Part shown: piece after piece, positions 9,392 to 19,357 of the stretch
Numbering within the stretch: position 1 is the stretch's first letter
Layout of the letters: each line of letters opens with the position of its first letter
Origin: Obelidium mucronatum
Taxonomy: Eukaryota; Chytridiomycota; Chytridiomycetes; Chytridiales; Chytriomycetaceae
Direction: 5' to 3'
Length of the DNA: 25,451 nt
Assembly (NCBI GenBank): GCA_025765595.1
Contig: JAIVFH010000347.1
Location: 1 to 25,451, forward strand
The notes under the pieces: model-generated
What the model saw: only the letters and a program-made list of their open reading frames with translations
Databases searched by the model: none
What the model was told of the DNA's origin: nothing
Translations under genes and position numbers: made by a program

Positions 9392-10722
9392 ATGCACCGC
9401 AAAGAAGACCGTCAACAAACGCAGCGCACCATCATCAAAGGACCGCGCAATGCATTTACCATCAAAACCGACACAATGTGGAACAAGATCCATTGGAAAC
9501 TCAGGAAGGATAAACCAAACTACTTTGACGGAGTCCGCATCCCGGCTGAAGTATTGGAGCTCTTCTTTATATACACAGACCCTTTGATCATCAAAAAGTA
9601 TCGCTTGATTTGCCGTAGTGTCAATCAAGCTGTTACTTCAGCTGCTTTTGCACGATTGAATTGGAAGTGTATTGATCCACGGACAACCACAGTCCATAAC
9701 TATACTTCCAAATGGCTTGAATGGCTCCCATTTCATCAAATTGAATTCGCCAAGTCAATGGTGGCACAATCAATCAAGACTATTGATAATGTATGGACTT
9801 TTTATCATAGATGTACTGAAACTGAAACATCTGGCTAAACACGGTGATGAAAAAAAAAAAAAAAAAAAAAAAAAAACGTTAGCATTCGCTTCCGAAGAGG
9901 AACCATAAGTTGTTATACACTCTCCCGGCTTCTATCGGGTACTTGACTCAACTCGTGACACTCGAGTTGGGTGAATGGTTTGGCCGCAAGATCAACTTTC
10001 AAGGACCCATTCCAGTTGAATTCGGATTACTCGTAAACCTCACTGTTTTAAAAATCTGCAAACACGGTTCGAACTCGGATGGTAGTGGTGATCGTGACGG
10101 TGGCAGAATTCCCGTGGAATTGGGAAACCTTGCCAAACTGGAACTCTTGCGTTTAAGTTGGTGCCAATTGAGTGGAACAATTCCGCACCAACTTTCAAAC
10201 CTTGAGAGACTCGAAACACTCGACCTTGGACACAACTTTCTGGAAGGACCGATTCCTGCTGAATTGAATGGATTGCATAGGTTAGTTAGTTTGGACCTTT
10301 CTGGAAACAAACTCGTTGGACCGATTCCAGAACTGAATGGTCTCACACGGCTGGTGGAGTTGGATTTATCATTCAATCCATTCAAGTGCGGATTCCCGCT
10401 GTTTGTCGTGCGGTTACGGCATATTCAGAAGATTAACATGGAGTATTCTCGTTTGGTGGGATATATCCCACAAGCGCTGGATAATCTCTGTTCATCGTTG
10501 ACGTATTTGCATCTTCATGAGAATAATTTTGAGGGAACGTTCGATTTGGCAAAGTTTTCTCATTTCTGTGATGTTCGGATGGATGCTGTCAACGAATCAA
10601 GTGGTAGTAGAATTTGGAGGGAGGACAAGGAGGAAAAGAAGCGAATTAAAGAGAAAGAGAAAGAAGAAGAGGAAAGAGAAGAAGATAGGTTGTTTTGGAT
10701 TCGGTATAATAGTTACGAATAA
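9392..10722 (+). CDS. F-box protein with plant-type leucine-rich repeats (gene A)
   Basis: Probable substrate receptor of an SCF-type ubiquitin ligase: an F-box would hold Skp1 while the LRRs choose the target. Exons are 9392-9790 and 9883-10722 (412 aa); the intron 9791-9882 (GTATGG...GTTAG) contains a 27-A run and joins phase 0 to phase 0. The N-terminal motif WKLRKDKPNYFDGVRIP is shared almost exactly with gene C. The F-box (about 48-92) reads IPAEVLELFF...YRLICRSVNQAV. About eight 24-residue LRRs follow (about 140-370) with the plant-like GPIPxEL spacing, such as LETLDLGHNFLEGPIPAEL. The tail (about 375-405) is a Lys/Glu coiled coil. Two upstream ATGs (9319 and 9354) open other frames, so the start is not certain, though the 9392 frame matches gene C. 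No signal peptide is seen, so a cytosolic or nuclear site is likely. Confidence 0.85.
9850..9876 (+). repeat. 27-nt poly-A run in an intron
   Basis: Uninterrupted A run in the single intron of F-box/LRR gene A, 6 nt before its 3' splice site AG. Confidence 0.8.
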
Positions 10723-11010
10723 ACAAAACAATTGAGGACACATACTGTATTTCACAAGAAAACAAAGGGTCAAAAAGGTCAGAGCAAGGATAATGAAAAC
10801 AAAAAAGGAAGTTGACGATTGGTACGATTGTTAACGTCATCAGCTGCATTATTGCGTTGGCTGGTGATCCCTAAAGGAGGTTTCCTATTATGGTTTGTCT
10901 TCATTTCTGAGTTTAACATTTTGTTTCAATAATCGATTGCAAGTTGCAAACAGTTTTCTACAGATTAACGAAAACTTGAGCAAAAGATTGAGGTGGAAGA
11001 AGAAAAGAGA

Positions 11011-13898
11011 ATGCAGAACCTTGGCGAACGCGATACTGTCAAGAATGACGATGAGGAGTCAGAGTGGGGTCCACCTGCACCGGCCGTAGTATCAATTACC
11101 GAAGGCTCGTATACTCTGAAAAATCCCACTGATAAGCGCGTGAAGGAAACAACTAGTAATGGTTGGTTCAAGTTGGTTTATAATTGCAGAGACTTGTTGT
11201 TTCCCACACTGACTGACCTCAACAAAGCAAAACATGAACCCACCCTTGTAAAGCGACGGCCATCGCAATGCATTTTCAACACAATTAATTCTCTTCCATT
11301 GCAGTCCCCATCACCAGGTTCTAATCATGGAACTTTTCCAGTTTAAACCGACGTATCAACCGTTCTACTTTTTTTAGAGCACCGCAACGCGTCCAATTCA
11401 AATGAAACAGATGCTGATTCATCCAATGTGTCGGATCAAAGTGTTTTTGGACCAATTGAGGTTCTTGAAAACACGTCGGGTCAAGCGCTAGTTACAAACA
11501 ATGTTGAGCCCAGCGCAAACCTTCCTGAAGCGTGCTTATTCGTTGCAAGGTAATGTTTGACATAAGCCACCTTTCCTAAAAAATTTTCCCTCTTATATTT
11601 CTTGTTAAACATCTAAAATTAATAGTCTGTCGACTTCGGTCTCGGACAAAGAACTGAATCACAGCCTCATCGCCCACTTTTCTCAATGGGGTCAATTAAA
11701 CAATGTGAAAGTGCTCAAAGACTGGCTTGCGAGACCCTACGCGTTTGTGCAATATGAATCCGTCCAAGCTGCGCAAACGGCACTTCTCAGAGCACACAAT
11801 ACAATCGTCAATGGTCGCTACATTCGCGTCGAACAAGCTAAAGTTAATCGTACTTTGTTTATTGGAAAGTTTGGATCCACTTCACCAAGCGAGGTAAATC
11901 ACTTGTGCTTGAGACTGTTTTGTCTTTTGAGTCGGCAAGTATTAACCAAGTAAACACACTCATTGTTCCAAGTTGAATAATGTTTTAGAAACTTTTGGCG
12001 CTGTTGAGGATTTGAATGTGCTTCATGATTTCAAGACTGGTCGCGGTAAAGGATGTGGATTTGTCAAGTTCTGTCATCGAGAGGATGCCATCAAAGCTTT
12101 TGTGGTTCATGAGCTTGTGTTTTATTTATATCGTGTTATTAAATCTGTTAATAATTCAGGAAATCCGCCAAAAGTATCAGTGGACTGTTGAATGGTGAGT
12201 GAGCAAGTTAATGCACAGGTCACAGTTATCAACGTTACATTTATTTTTTTTCAAGGGCGACAAACTTGGATCGAAACAAACCAGAGATTGATTTGAAATC
12301 CATTTTCATTGGTCAACTAAATCAGAATCTGATCACCAACAATCTGCTCGAAGAGCGGTTCAAAAAGTATGGCGAAATCAAGTCTTGTCAGGTCGTGAAC
12401 AAGCCATTGGATGAAGGACCAGGTAACGTCATTGAGTGAATCCTCAATCGTGACTTTTTTGGTTGAAATCCGAAATCCTTTTGCCATTATTAGCTCGACC
12501 GGCTTTCGCTTTCATCACGTTTGTTGAGGAAACCAGTGCCGAACAGGCGATTGAAAATGAAGTATGTTCACTGCATTTTTGATTAACAAAACTGTATTGT
12601 TTGAACAGTTTTTGCAGAATGCCAAGTTGTGGTTGGACCGTACAATTCGAGTCCAGTATCGTGAAATTGGCGAATATAAAGGTCTATCGCGCTCAATGAA
12701 GAAGCAGCTCCAGAAGGCACCAGTCAAAGCTGCGGATAAGACATCTTCTTCGACGCAATCTATGAGCATCAAAGCGATACCAATGCAAACAGCCCCACCC
12801 TCCGCGTCAAAGTATTTCCATCATAACAAACCAGGAACATTGAAATCTTCCAATCAAACAGCAACATCTGTACCGCCCTATATTCCTCCTCCTGCTACTT
12901 CAGCATCTACTGCATCTCAAATTCAATCTATGTATGGAGGCAATGCTGCCCCAGGACCGATTCAAATGAGTCAAGATTTTGTATCGCAGAAACCGATGAC
13001 CCAACAGTCCGCATATGATCCAACCCCCCCTTTCAATGCATCATCTATCGGTCATCAGCAGACGCAAATGCAAGTTATGCAGATGATTCCTCCTCTTCCA
13101 TATTACCTTCAAAGTCAATTCCAACAGCAGCACCTGTATCGACAACAGCACCAGCATCCGCATCAAAGACAACAAATCAACCATACCACCGTTCAAACTT
13201 CGACTGTGACGTCTACGGCCAGCAATGTTTCGGGCCATGTGATACCAATTCCGAATTCCATGCCAATTCTTGGCGGAGGAATTCCAATACCCTCCCAAAT
13301 GTCAGTCCAGACAAGCACGCAAAACTCTTCCATAATGCTTCCAGAGTACCCGTCTATTGTTTATTACAGTCAAGACCCAAACGTTCCCCCCATCCAGGTT
13401 CCATTCTCTCCTTGCTACATGCCAATGTCCATGTATCATCCACAGCAGCAGCAGTACTCGCATCAAATGTATATGGCTCAAGTGATGCATCAGCAGCAGC
13501 AACAGCAGTACCAAGGACAGCCGCAACTGGGAAGTAATACTCCAATCGAACCAAATCAAAAGCAACACAACTTCCAAACCCAGCAAAGCCCGGACAACAA
13601 CGAAGAGTTGCATAATTCCGAAATGAATCGACAACACCAGCAACACCAACAACAGTTACACAGACGGGCAAGCACTGGCAGCCTTCAAGAAATCTGGGGA
13701 CAACAGCAGATGTTACAAAAAAGTCGCGGAGGAGAAATATTGTCTTGGGAACAACAGCAAAGATCGCATGTTAGAAGAAGAAGCGGAGTGGGCAGTGATG
13801 ATGGAATGTGGAGCACCAGTCGTCGCTATGACGAATCTGTTGAAGAAAGCGAGGGTGTTTCGGGAGACGAGTGGGAGGTTCGCAGTAACTTCTTCTGA
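11011..13898 (+). CDS. RNA-binding protein with three RRMs and a Q-rich tail
   Basis: Probable mRNA-binding regulator. Eight exons join in phase to 808 aa: 11011-11317, 11378-11549, 11626-11893, 11973-12101, 12160-12194, 12256-12422, 12494-12561 and 12618-13898. RRM1 has RNP2 LFVASL and RNP1 RPYAFVQY; RRM2 has TLFIGKF and KGCGFVKF; RRM3 has SIFIGQL and PAFAFITF and ends DRTIRVQYRE. RRM1 runs straight into RRM2 through VEQAKVNRTLFIGKF, an arrangement I know from fungal triple-RRM proteins of unclear function. The last exon (about 425 residues) is Gln/Pro/Met-rich and prion-like, with a final Arg/Ser/acidic part. The 5' exon lacks known domains, so its start is the least certain point. AATAAA at 13991-13996 lies about 95 nt past the stop. 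Confidence 0.88.
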
Positions 13899-14231
13899 AG
13901 CGAGTTTTTTGGCTTCCTTGTTGGTGGTAGTTTTTTTTCGTTTGTTCTTTTAGCAGTTTTGCGAGTGTTCATTTTGAGATTAGGAAACTCAATAAAAATC
14001 GTGAGTATGCACACACACCATCCACCTCCTTGCCATCAGAAGCCATCGCCAGCCTCCAACTAACGCATCAAAGCAACTGAATCTGTCTGCCGCTCTGATT
14101 CCCTGAATGAGGCGGCGTGCGATTTCGCTCGATGCGGTGGGGATGGATGCTTGGCTGCCAGATGCTCAAACAACCTTAACACACTCAACTCAAAGAAACA
14201 ACAACTAAAACTTCTTCTCCACCTGTAGAAA
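13899..14231 (+). other. 3' flank of the RRM gene and eL30 promoter
   Basis: No gene seen. AATAAA at 13991-13996 is the likely polyadenylation signal of the RRM gene. The stretch before the eL30 ATG is pyrimidine-rich (CTTCTTCTCC at about 14211-14220), as is common at ribosomal-protein promoters. Confidence 0.5.
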
Positions 14232-14807
14232 ATGGCCCCAAAAGCTGAAGCCGTCGCCGCCGCCCCTGCCGCCGTTCCACAAAAGAAGGTCAAGAAGACT
14301 GCCGGAGAGACCATCAACTCTCGTTTGGCTCTCGTCATGAAGTCCGGAAAGTACACTCTCGGATACAAGTCCACCTTGAAGTCCATCCGTAACGGAAAGG
14401 GTGCGTTTCTTTTCTTTTTTGTGCCGCTTTCAATGGGTTCTCGAGAAGTCAACGTCAAACCTTGATGGAGGAACCTTTTTTTGTCTTTACGATCGATACA
14501 ATCGTTGGCATTGTGTCGGTTTGATGAATTCCTGACTCTCGAGAAGTTCCATGGAATGGAGGAGTTGGTTTCGTCGTGCTAAATTTTTCTCTTCATATTA
14601 GCCAAGTTGCTCTTGATTGCCGGAAACTGCCCACCTTTGAGAAAGTCTGAGTTGGAGTACTACGCCATGCTCTCCAAGACTGCTGTCCACCACTACACTG
14701 GAAACAACATTGACTTGGGAACTGCTTGTGGAAAGTACTTCCGTGTCGGAGTTTTGTCCATCATTGACGGTGGTGACTCTGACATTATCACTCGTCCATT
14801 GGAGTAA
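14232..14807 (+). CDS. RPL30: 60S ribosomal protein eL30
   Basis: Component of the large ribosomal subunit; the fold is the L7Ae/eL30 type that binds kink-turn RNA. Exons 14232-14400 and 14602-14807 give 124 aa, against about 105-115 in yeast and human; the extra length is an Ala/Pro/Lys N-terminus. Core family stretches are [40 protein letters not shown], and [20 protein letters not shown]. The intron (14401-14601, GTGCGT...TTAG) is 201 nt, about three times the local norm, and falls after NGK. AATAAA at 14821-14826 follows the stop by 14 nt. Identification is certain. Confidence 0.98.
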
Positions 14808-14969
14808 ATTGTTTCTCGCGAATAAAGGGATAGCTTCAGCATAATTTTGCAATCACGGAAGGATGCTTGGGGTTGGTTTTATCGAGGCTTGCTCCTCAAT
14901 TGGAATTGAACAACAAATAAAAATGAGAGTTTCTCAAAAAGATTTGTTTTGGGGGTGGATGCTGGGTGG

Positions 14970-15874
14970 ATGCAAGAATCACAAGAAATGACCACAAAAA
15001 CAGAGACCTCGATGCGACTGGCACATCTTCCTTGCGAAATTGTATCCGAATTCTTCTTGTGGATCGATCCGTTGCAAGTTTCCCAACTGCGTCGTGTCTC
15101 CAAAACATTCAACAAATGGCTAACAAGCAAACAGTTTTGCATTCAAAGTCTCAGGCGATGCAACAAAGTCAATTCGAAACGATCAGAGCTACGAAACACT
15201 GCAAATCCACCTGCAGTGGAATACATTCTCTTTCGCGGCCATGTGGGGTACCAGGAAGCATATGCCACAATTTGACAGAAATTCATTTCATGCGCGCTGT
15301 TCTTCCTGGAGCGATAATTCCAGCTGCAATGAGCCACCTCCTTCAATTAACAAGTCTTGCTCTGGTTCATTCGCACATCACAGGAACCATTCCACCGCAA
15401 CTCGGACTCTTGGAAAATCTCAAGTACCTCCATTTGGATGGAAACAACCTTTATGGTGAAATTCCATCCGAAATTGGAGATCTTATGAAACTGGAAACGT
15501 TGCGTTTGAGTGCAAACAAGCTTTCTGGAATCATCCCTACTTCATTGGGTCGTCTTGTTAACCTTAAATTCCTAACTCTTCTTATGAATCGCCTTGATGG
15601 ACCGATTCCAACTGAATTAGGTGGCTTGGCGAAGCTTAATCAGTTGCTCCTCGGGCCGAATTTGCTGGAAGGGTGTATTCCGGAGGAGCTTGGGTTACTG
15701 GTGGCGTTGAAGAGTTTGACATTAATTCATTGTCGGCTTTCGGGGGTTGTACCGCTATCGATACAGCGGTTGGAGGTGCTGCATACACTCTATTTGGAAG
15801 GGAATGATGGGCTTGTTATACCTAGGGAAATTCAAGTTTGGTCGAGCGAGAGAAATGTCTATTTGAAGGTTTAA
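14970..15874 (+). CDS. F-box / plant-type LRR protein (gene B), frameshifted
   Basis: Paralogue of genes A and C. The frame from ATG 14970 encodes an F-box (LPCEIVSEFFLWIDPLQVSQ, about residues 20-60) and the linker through YATI, then hits TGA at 15273-15275. A second frame encodes seven LRRs (for example LKYLHLDGNNLYGEIPSEIG) to a stop at 15874. No intron of normal size joins the two: there is no suitable donor. One added base near 15273 would restore a single frame. The break falls where A and C have their intron. It could be a sequencing indel, a recent pseudogene, or the scar of intron loss. AATAAA at 14916-14921 precedes the gene and may belong to eL30 as a distal signal. Ends 42 nt from the stop of gene C. 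Confidence 0.72.
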
Positions 15875-15916
15875 AAAGGTTTCAATAGAATGATTTCTTT
15901 TATTTATCTTGTCATT

Positions 15917-17156
15917 TTAATACCAATCTGCACCACTAAAAGCTGGAATATGTGATGGCTCTGATGAGCTGACTTTATATCTTGCCAATCTCGCTGCGCT
16001 TCTCGCTTGACGAATCTTCAATACCTCATTCTTCTCAGGTAACTTGAAAAGGTGTTCATCAACAAATCGTCTGCGTTCGAATTCACCCGTAAGTTTGTAG
16101 TTCCGATCAAGATTCATTTTCTTCAATGCTTCTAACTTGTGTAATTCGACCGGAATGTCACCCGACAAACTATTACTGTACAGATTAAGATCTTCCAAGT
16201 TTCCAAGTTCTCCGATTTCAGGCGGAATCATTCCAGTGAGAGAATTCTCCCAAAGTTCTAAGGTCTTCAATGCTTGCAGGTTTCCAATCTCAGATGGAAT
16301 AGGACCCGTCAATTGGTTACTGGAGAGGATCAGATACTGGAGTGAGCAAAGGCTGCCCAGTTCTGGAGGGATACTTCCAGTCAAAACATTTCCGTGGAAA
16401 TTCAAGTATCGAAGACTTTTCAACTGCCCCAACTCGGCAGGAATAGGTCCCGTCAGATGATTCCTGCGCAAATCCAACTCAACAAGATTCACCAAGTTTC
16501 CAATTTGAAAAGGAATAGATCCTGTATAGCGGCGACTTATTCCAATAACTTCAGTCAGAACAAGTTTGGTGAGGTTTGTCAAATGTCCTATTACTGGTGG
16601 AATGCATGGACTTTTAGGGTGCTGGTAGCAGACAACAGTCGCCTTCTGTAAAGTTCAATTAATACGGAAACAAAAAAATATTCATACAATATACCATCTT
16701 TAAATCAATAACAGTTACTTGTGGAGTTAAGAAGTCAGTTACGAAAACTTTGCGGTGTGCTGCTGACCATCGGATCCACCCTTCACCGATCCAATCAATT
16801 TGGGCCTGCCTTTTACTGCCGCCAAAGATGGAATTCGAATTTTCATTGGGTGTAGTTGGCAATGGCCTGTTTGGGTTGTAGTCCACAGGCACAACATTGA
16901 GCACGTTGATCCGCGCAAAGTGGGGATCCATCACGGCTTGATTGATGCAACGGCAAAGTAAACGGTATGTTTTGACTTTTGATGGATCGCTCCATTCAAA
17001 GAAGCGTTGGAGTATCTCTTGTGGAATGCGGACTCCGTCAAAGTAGTTTGGTTTGTCCTTCTTGAGCTTCCATTGGACCTTGTTCCAAACATTCTGCGCT
17101 TTGATTAGAGCCTTTTGCGGGAGGGTAATGGTGCTGTTGCTGGTGCTCTCTCTCAT
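15917..17156 (-). CDS. F-box / plant-type LRR protein (gene C)
   Basis: Likely SCF substrate receptor, the most intact of the three paralogues here. Exon 1 is 17156-16695 and exon 2 is 16645-15917, separated by a 49-nt intron (GTATAT...TACAG), for 396 aa. The ATG at 17156 starts a short Ser/Thr leader; then come WKLKKDKPNYFDGVRIP (shared with gene A) and the F-box (about 42-88, IPQEILQRFF...YRLLCRCINQAV). About six plant-type LRRs follow (LVELDLRRNHLTGPIPAELG, LETLELWENSLTG-like repeats). The C-terminal 60 residues are basic and helical without repeats. A minus-strand AATAAA at 15899-15904 sits about 15 nt past the stop. The intron is in the same place as in gene A. Confidence 0.9.
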
Positions 17157-17256
17157 AAAAGGTTGGGAAACAACAAGTGCGCAATTTTAAAAGTTGTGTG
17201 TCAGGCAAGCAACAATTTATTGGTATTTTATCAACAGTCCACTTTAATAGGCGGTT

Positions 17257-18695
17257 TCAAGCTGCTTGCCTGTTAATATTCCAAAATCAGTCTGAGACGG
17301 GAGTAGAAAGGCAGAAGTACTTACCAGAGTCCATAAGATGTGCCCGGGAAGGTTTGCCATAATCTGGAAAAGCATTTATCATCAGTCTGATGAATTAGTT
17401 TCAAACAAACAAAAAACAAACCTGATTGTTCCATCTTCACTTCCTGTGGCATACAATTGTCCATCAGGACTAAAACTCGTACAATGGACAGGACCATGAT
17501 GCCCCTTATAAACTGTTCAAAGATAGGTGTGATATTTAGAGATATAAAGGTAAAGATCAACAAACCTTCTAGTTCTGACCCCGATGCAAAATCGTATTCG
17601 CGTACCCATAAATCGTTTGTACCCCCCACAACGAATTTGAGTTCCTGAGGATGTAAAGCAGCACATGACGCATCAACTGAAACATCAAATTGCTTTTCCA
17701 GACTGGCCCTGTGAACCATGGAACATTGAATAAAAATGAAAGAGAGGAAGGAAAATAAGAACTAACGTGATCGCATTGTAGAAAAAGACGCGTTTCCCAG
17801 CAGTACAAACAATGTACTTCTTATCCCATGAGAATCTCAAATCTGTCACTTCCTGCTCAAAAATTCTAGTGCTAACTTGTGTGCTTTTCCTGAGATCCCA
17901 AACTCTCATTTCTTTTCCGTCTCCATTAAACACGAGTCCGTGTGTTGTGTCAAGCAAACAAGTTTTCACATCATTATTAAGTCCTTCGAGTAAGCGAACA
18001 GGGGTTGTAGGCGATGGAGACCGCTGATCAAACAACTTCAGTTTCTTTTCGTTTCCTCCTGTAAGTACATATCGACCGTCATCTATGGAAGATTGTGACT
18101 ACAGAATCTCCAAAATCATCGCAACCTCGGCTCACCAGACACATCCACAGTCTTGACAATATGCTGATGCTCAAAAGATACAACTGGCTGTCCAGTGACG
18201 TTGTCCCACACCTGATTGTATTGGGAGGTTAAGATCCTGTGTCTCCATTACAAAGAATGGACAACTACCTTTGCAGTAAAGTCGGCACTTCCAGTAACAG
18301 AAAGAGATGCATTCGGTGTGATTCTAGTTCCCCATACGGCGCCCTTATGTCCTGTAATAGGCATGGTCAAGTAACCTCCCCTTTGAACCTTGCGAGACGG
18401 AGTGCACCTTTAAAGCTCCCAACCCAGTCGCCCGTACTTCCTTTCCGTAAAATCGGGATCGAATCTAAAGCCAGCCAGGTGAGTGCAACGACATGTGGCT
18501 GCCTTCATTTGGGTTCATTTTACCTTTGCAAGCTGATAGCAGGAAGTAGTCTCCCGTTGCAACAAACGAAGAAAAGGAAAGGTCGTTGACGGGACGCGAA
18601 TGGCCAGTGCAAGTCAGCGATATTTGCTTCGCAGAGCCTGATGATTCAGTAGAAGCTGACGCTGAGCCATGTGGTGTTTGCCATGTCTCACTCAT
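17257..18695 (-). CDS. STRAP: STRAP (Unrip)-like WD40 protein
   Basis: Seven-bladed WD40 adaptor. In animals STRAP/Unrip associates with the SMN complex and with TGF-beta receptor signalling; the fungal role is not known to me. Exons, from the start: 18695-18524, 18464-18408, 18351-18269, 18211-18136, 18082-17767, 17708-17566, 17512-17422, 17363-17325 and 17269-17257, all in phase, 329 aa. Typical stretches are [64 protein letters not shown] and [21 protein letters not shown]. The last intron has perfect ends (GTAAGT...TTAACAG); if kept, translation stops at 17321 and the protein ends GLW instead of GLWQAA. A minus-strand AATAAA at 17216-17221 suits the spliced end. Confidence 0.93.
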
Positions 18696-19069
18696 CTTTT
18701 ATAAGTAATCATTAATATTGTGAAGAGTGTTTGAAAGTAGCCTGTATTTATAACTTAAAACAAACATGCGTTCGCGTCGTAAAGATGAATAATAAATCAT
18801 AGAAGTTTTCAGATGCAGTCCAAACTGAAGCTACTACTAGACGCTAACCTCCCCAATACTTCGAAAAAAAGAAAACGCGCCATGCATCTTTATTCTGTAA
18901 GATCTACCCGGTAGAACATCAGCAGCTTGCCCCGATGGCCGTCATTCTTCAAATACGAATCCATTCCATGACATCGAACCGACTATTAATCATGCGGATC
19001 TAACTACGTGCTTGTGTAATCAGTTCATATTTTAGAATCTTGAACTAAATAGGACAATTGGGGGATCAA
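18696..19069. other. Spacer between STRAP and tRNA-Arg
   Basis: Apart from the STRAP TATA box I see no gene or repeat here. Confidence 0.5.
18745..18752 (-). promoter_or_regulatory. TATA box of the STRAP gene
   Basis: TATAAATA on the minus strand, 50-57 nt upstream of the ATG at 18695. The distance is almost the same as for the chitinase TATA box. Confidence 0.5.
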
Positions 19070-19151
19070 GCCCTTGTAGCGCAGTGGCAGCGCATCTCCC
19101 TCCTACCCTGGAGACAGGAGAAGGTCTTCGGTTCAACCCCGAACTTGGGTG
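19070..19151 (+). tRNA. tRNA-Arg (anticodon CCT) with a 10-nt intron
   Basis: Cloverleaf read by eye. The D-arm is GCGC-AGTGGCA-GCGC at 19079-19093, containing an A-box-like TAGCGCAGTGG. The anticodon stem is TCTCC (19095-19099) with GGAGA (19117-19121). The loop is C-T-CCT-A, then an insert CCCTGGAGAC (19106-19115) at the canonical intron site after position 37, then A38. The T-arm is TTCGG-TTCAACC-CCGAA at 19127-19143, with B-box GGTTCAACC. Without the insert the loop is CTCCTAA, as in yeast tRNA-Arg(CCT). The acceptor stem GCCCTTG/CTTGGGT pairs at five of seven positions (one G-U) but has two adjacent T:T oppositions (5:68 and 6:67). TTTT at 19196-19199 could end Pol III transcription. The acceptor defect leaves some doubt about function. 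Confidence 0.8.
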
Positions 19152-19357
19152 GACTAGGCGGAATCGCCTGGCGATCAACAGCGGGCAAGCCTTGATTTTG
19201 ACCAAAGGGTTTGTGCATTCAATTTAATATAAAGAAGTGCTCCAATTCGAGTTTTTGGTTGTTTATTTTTGACTCCGCATTTCCCTCCAGTTATTCAACT
19301 TATTAATTTATACGCCTTCTATAGAATACCGTTTTGTTCTATCCACACTTGAAGTTC

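Noticed and set aside
13041..13671. Leu/Val-rich minus-strand frames opposite the RRM protein tail
   Set aside because: Antisense of CAG/CAA-rich exon 8.
15248..15278. 31-nt GT...AG segment as an intron in F-box/LRR gene B
   Set aside because: Leads into the wrong frame and is shorter than any other intron here.
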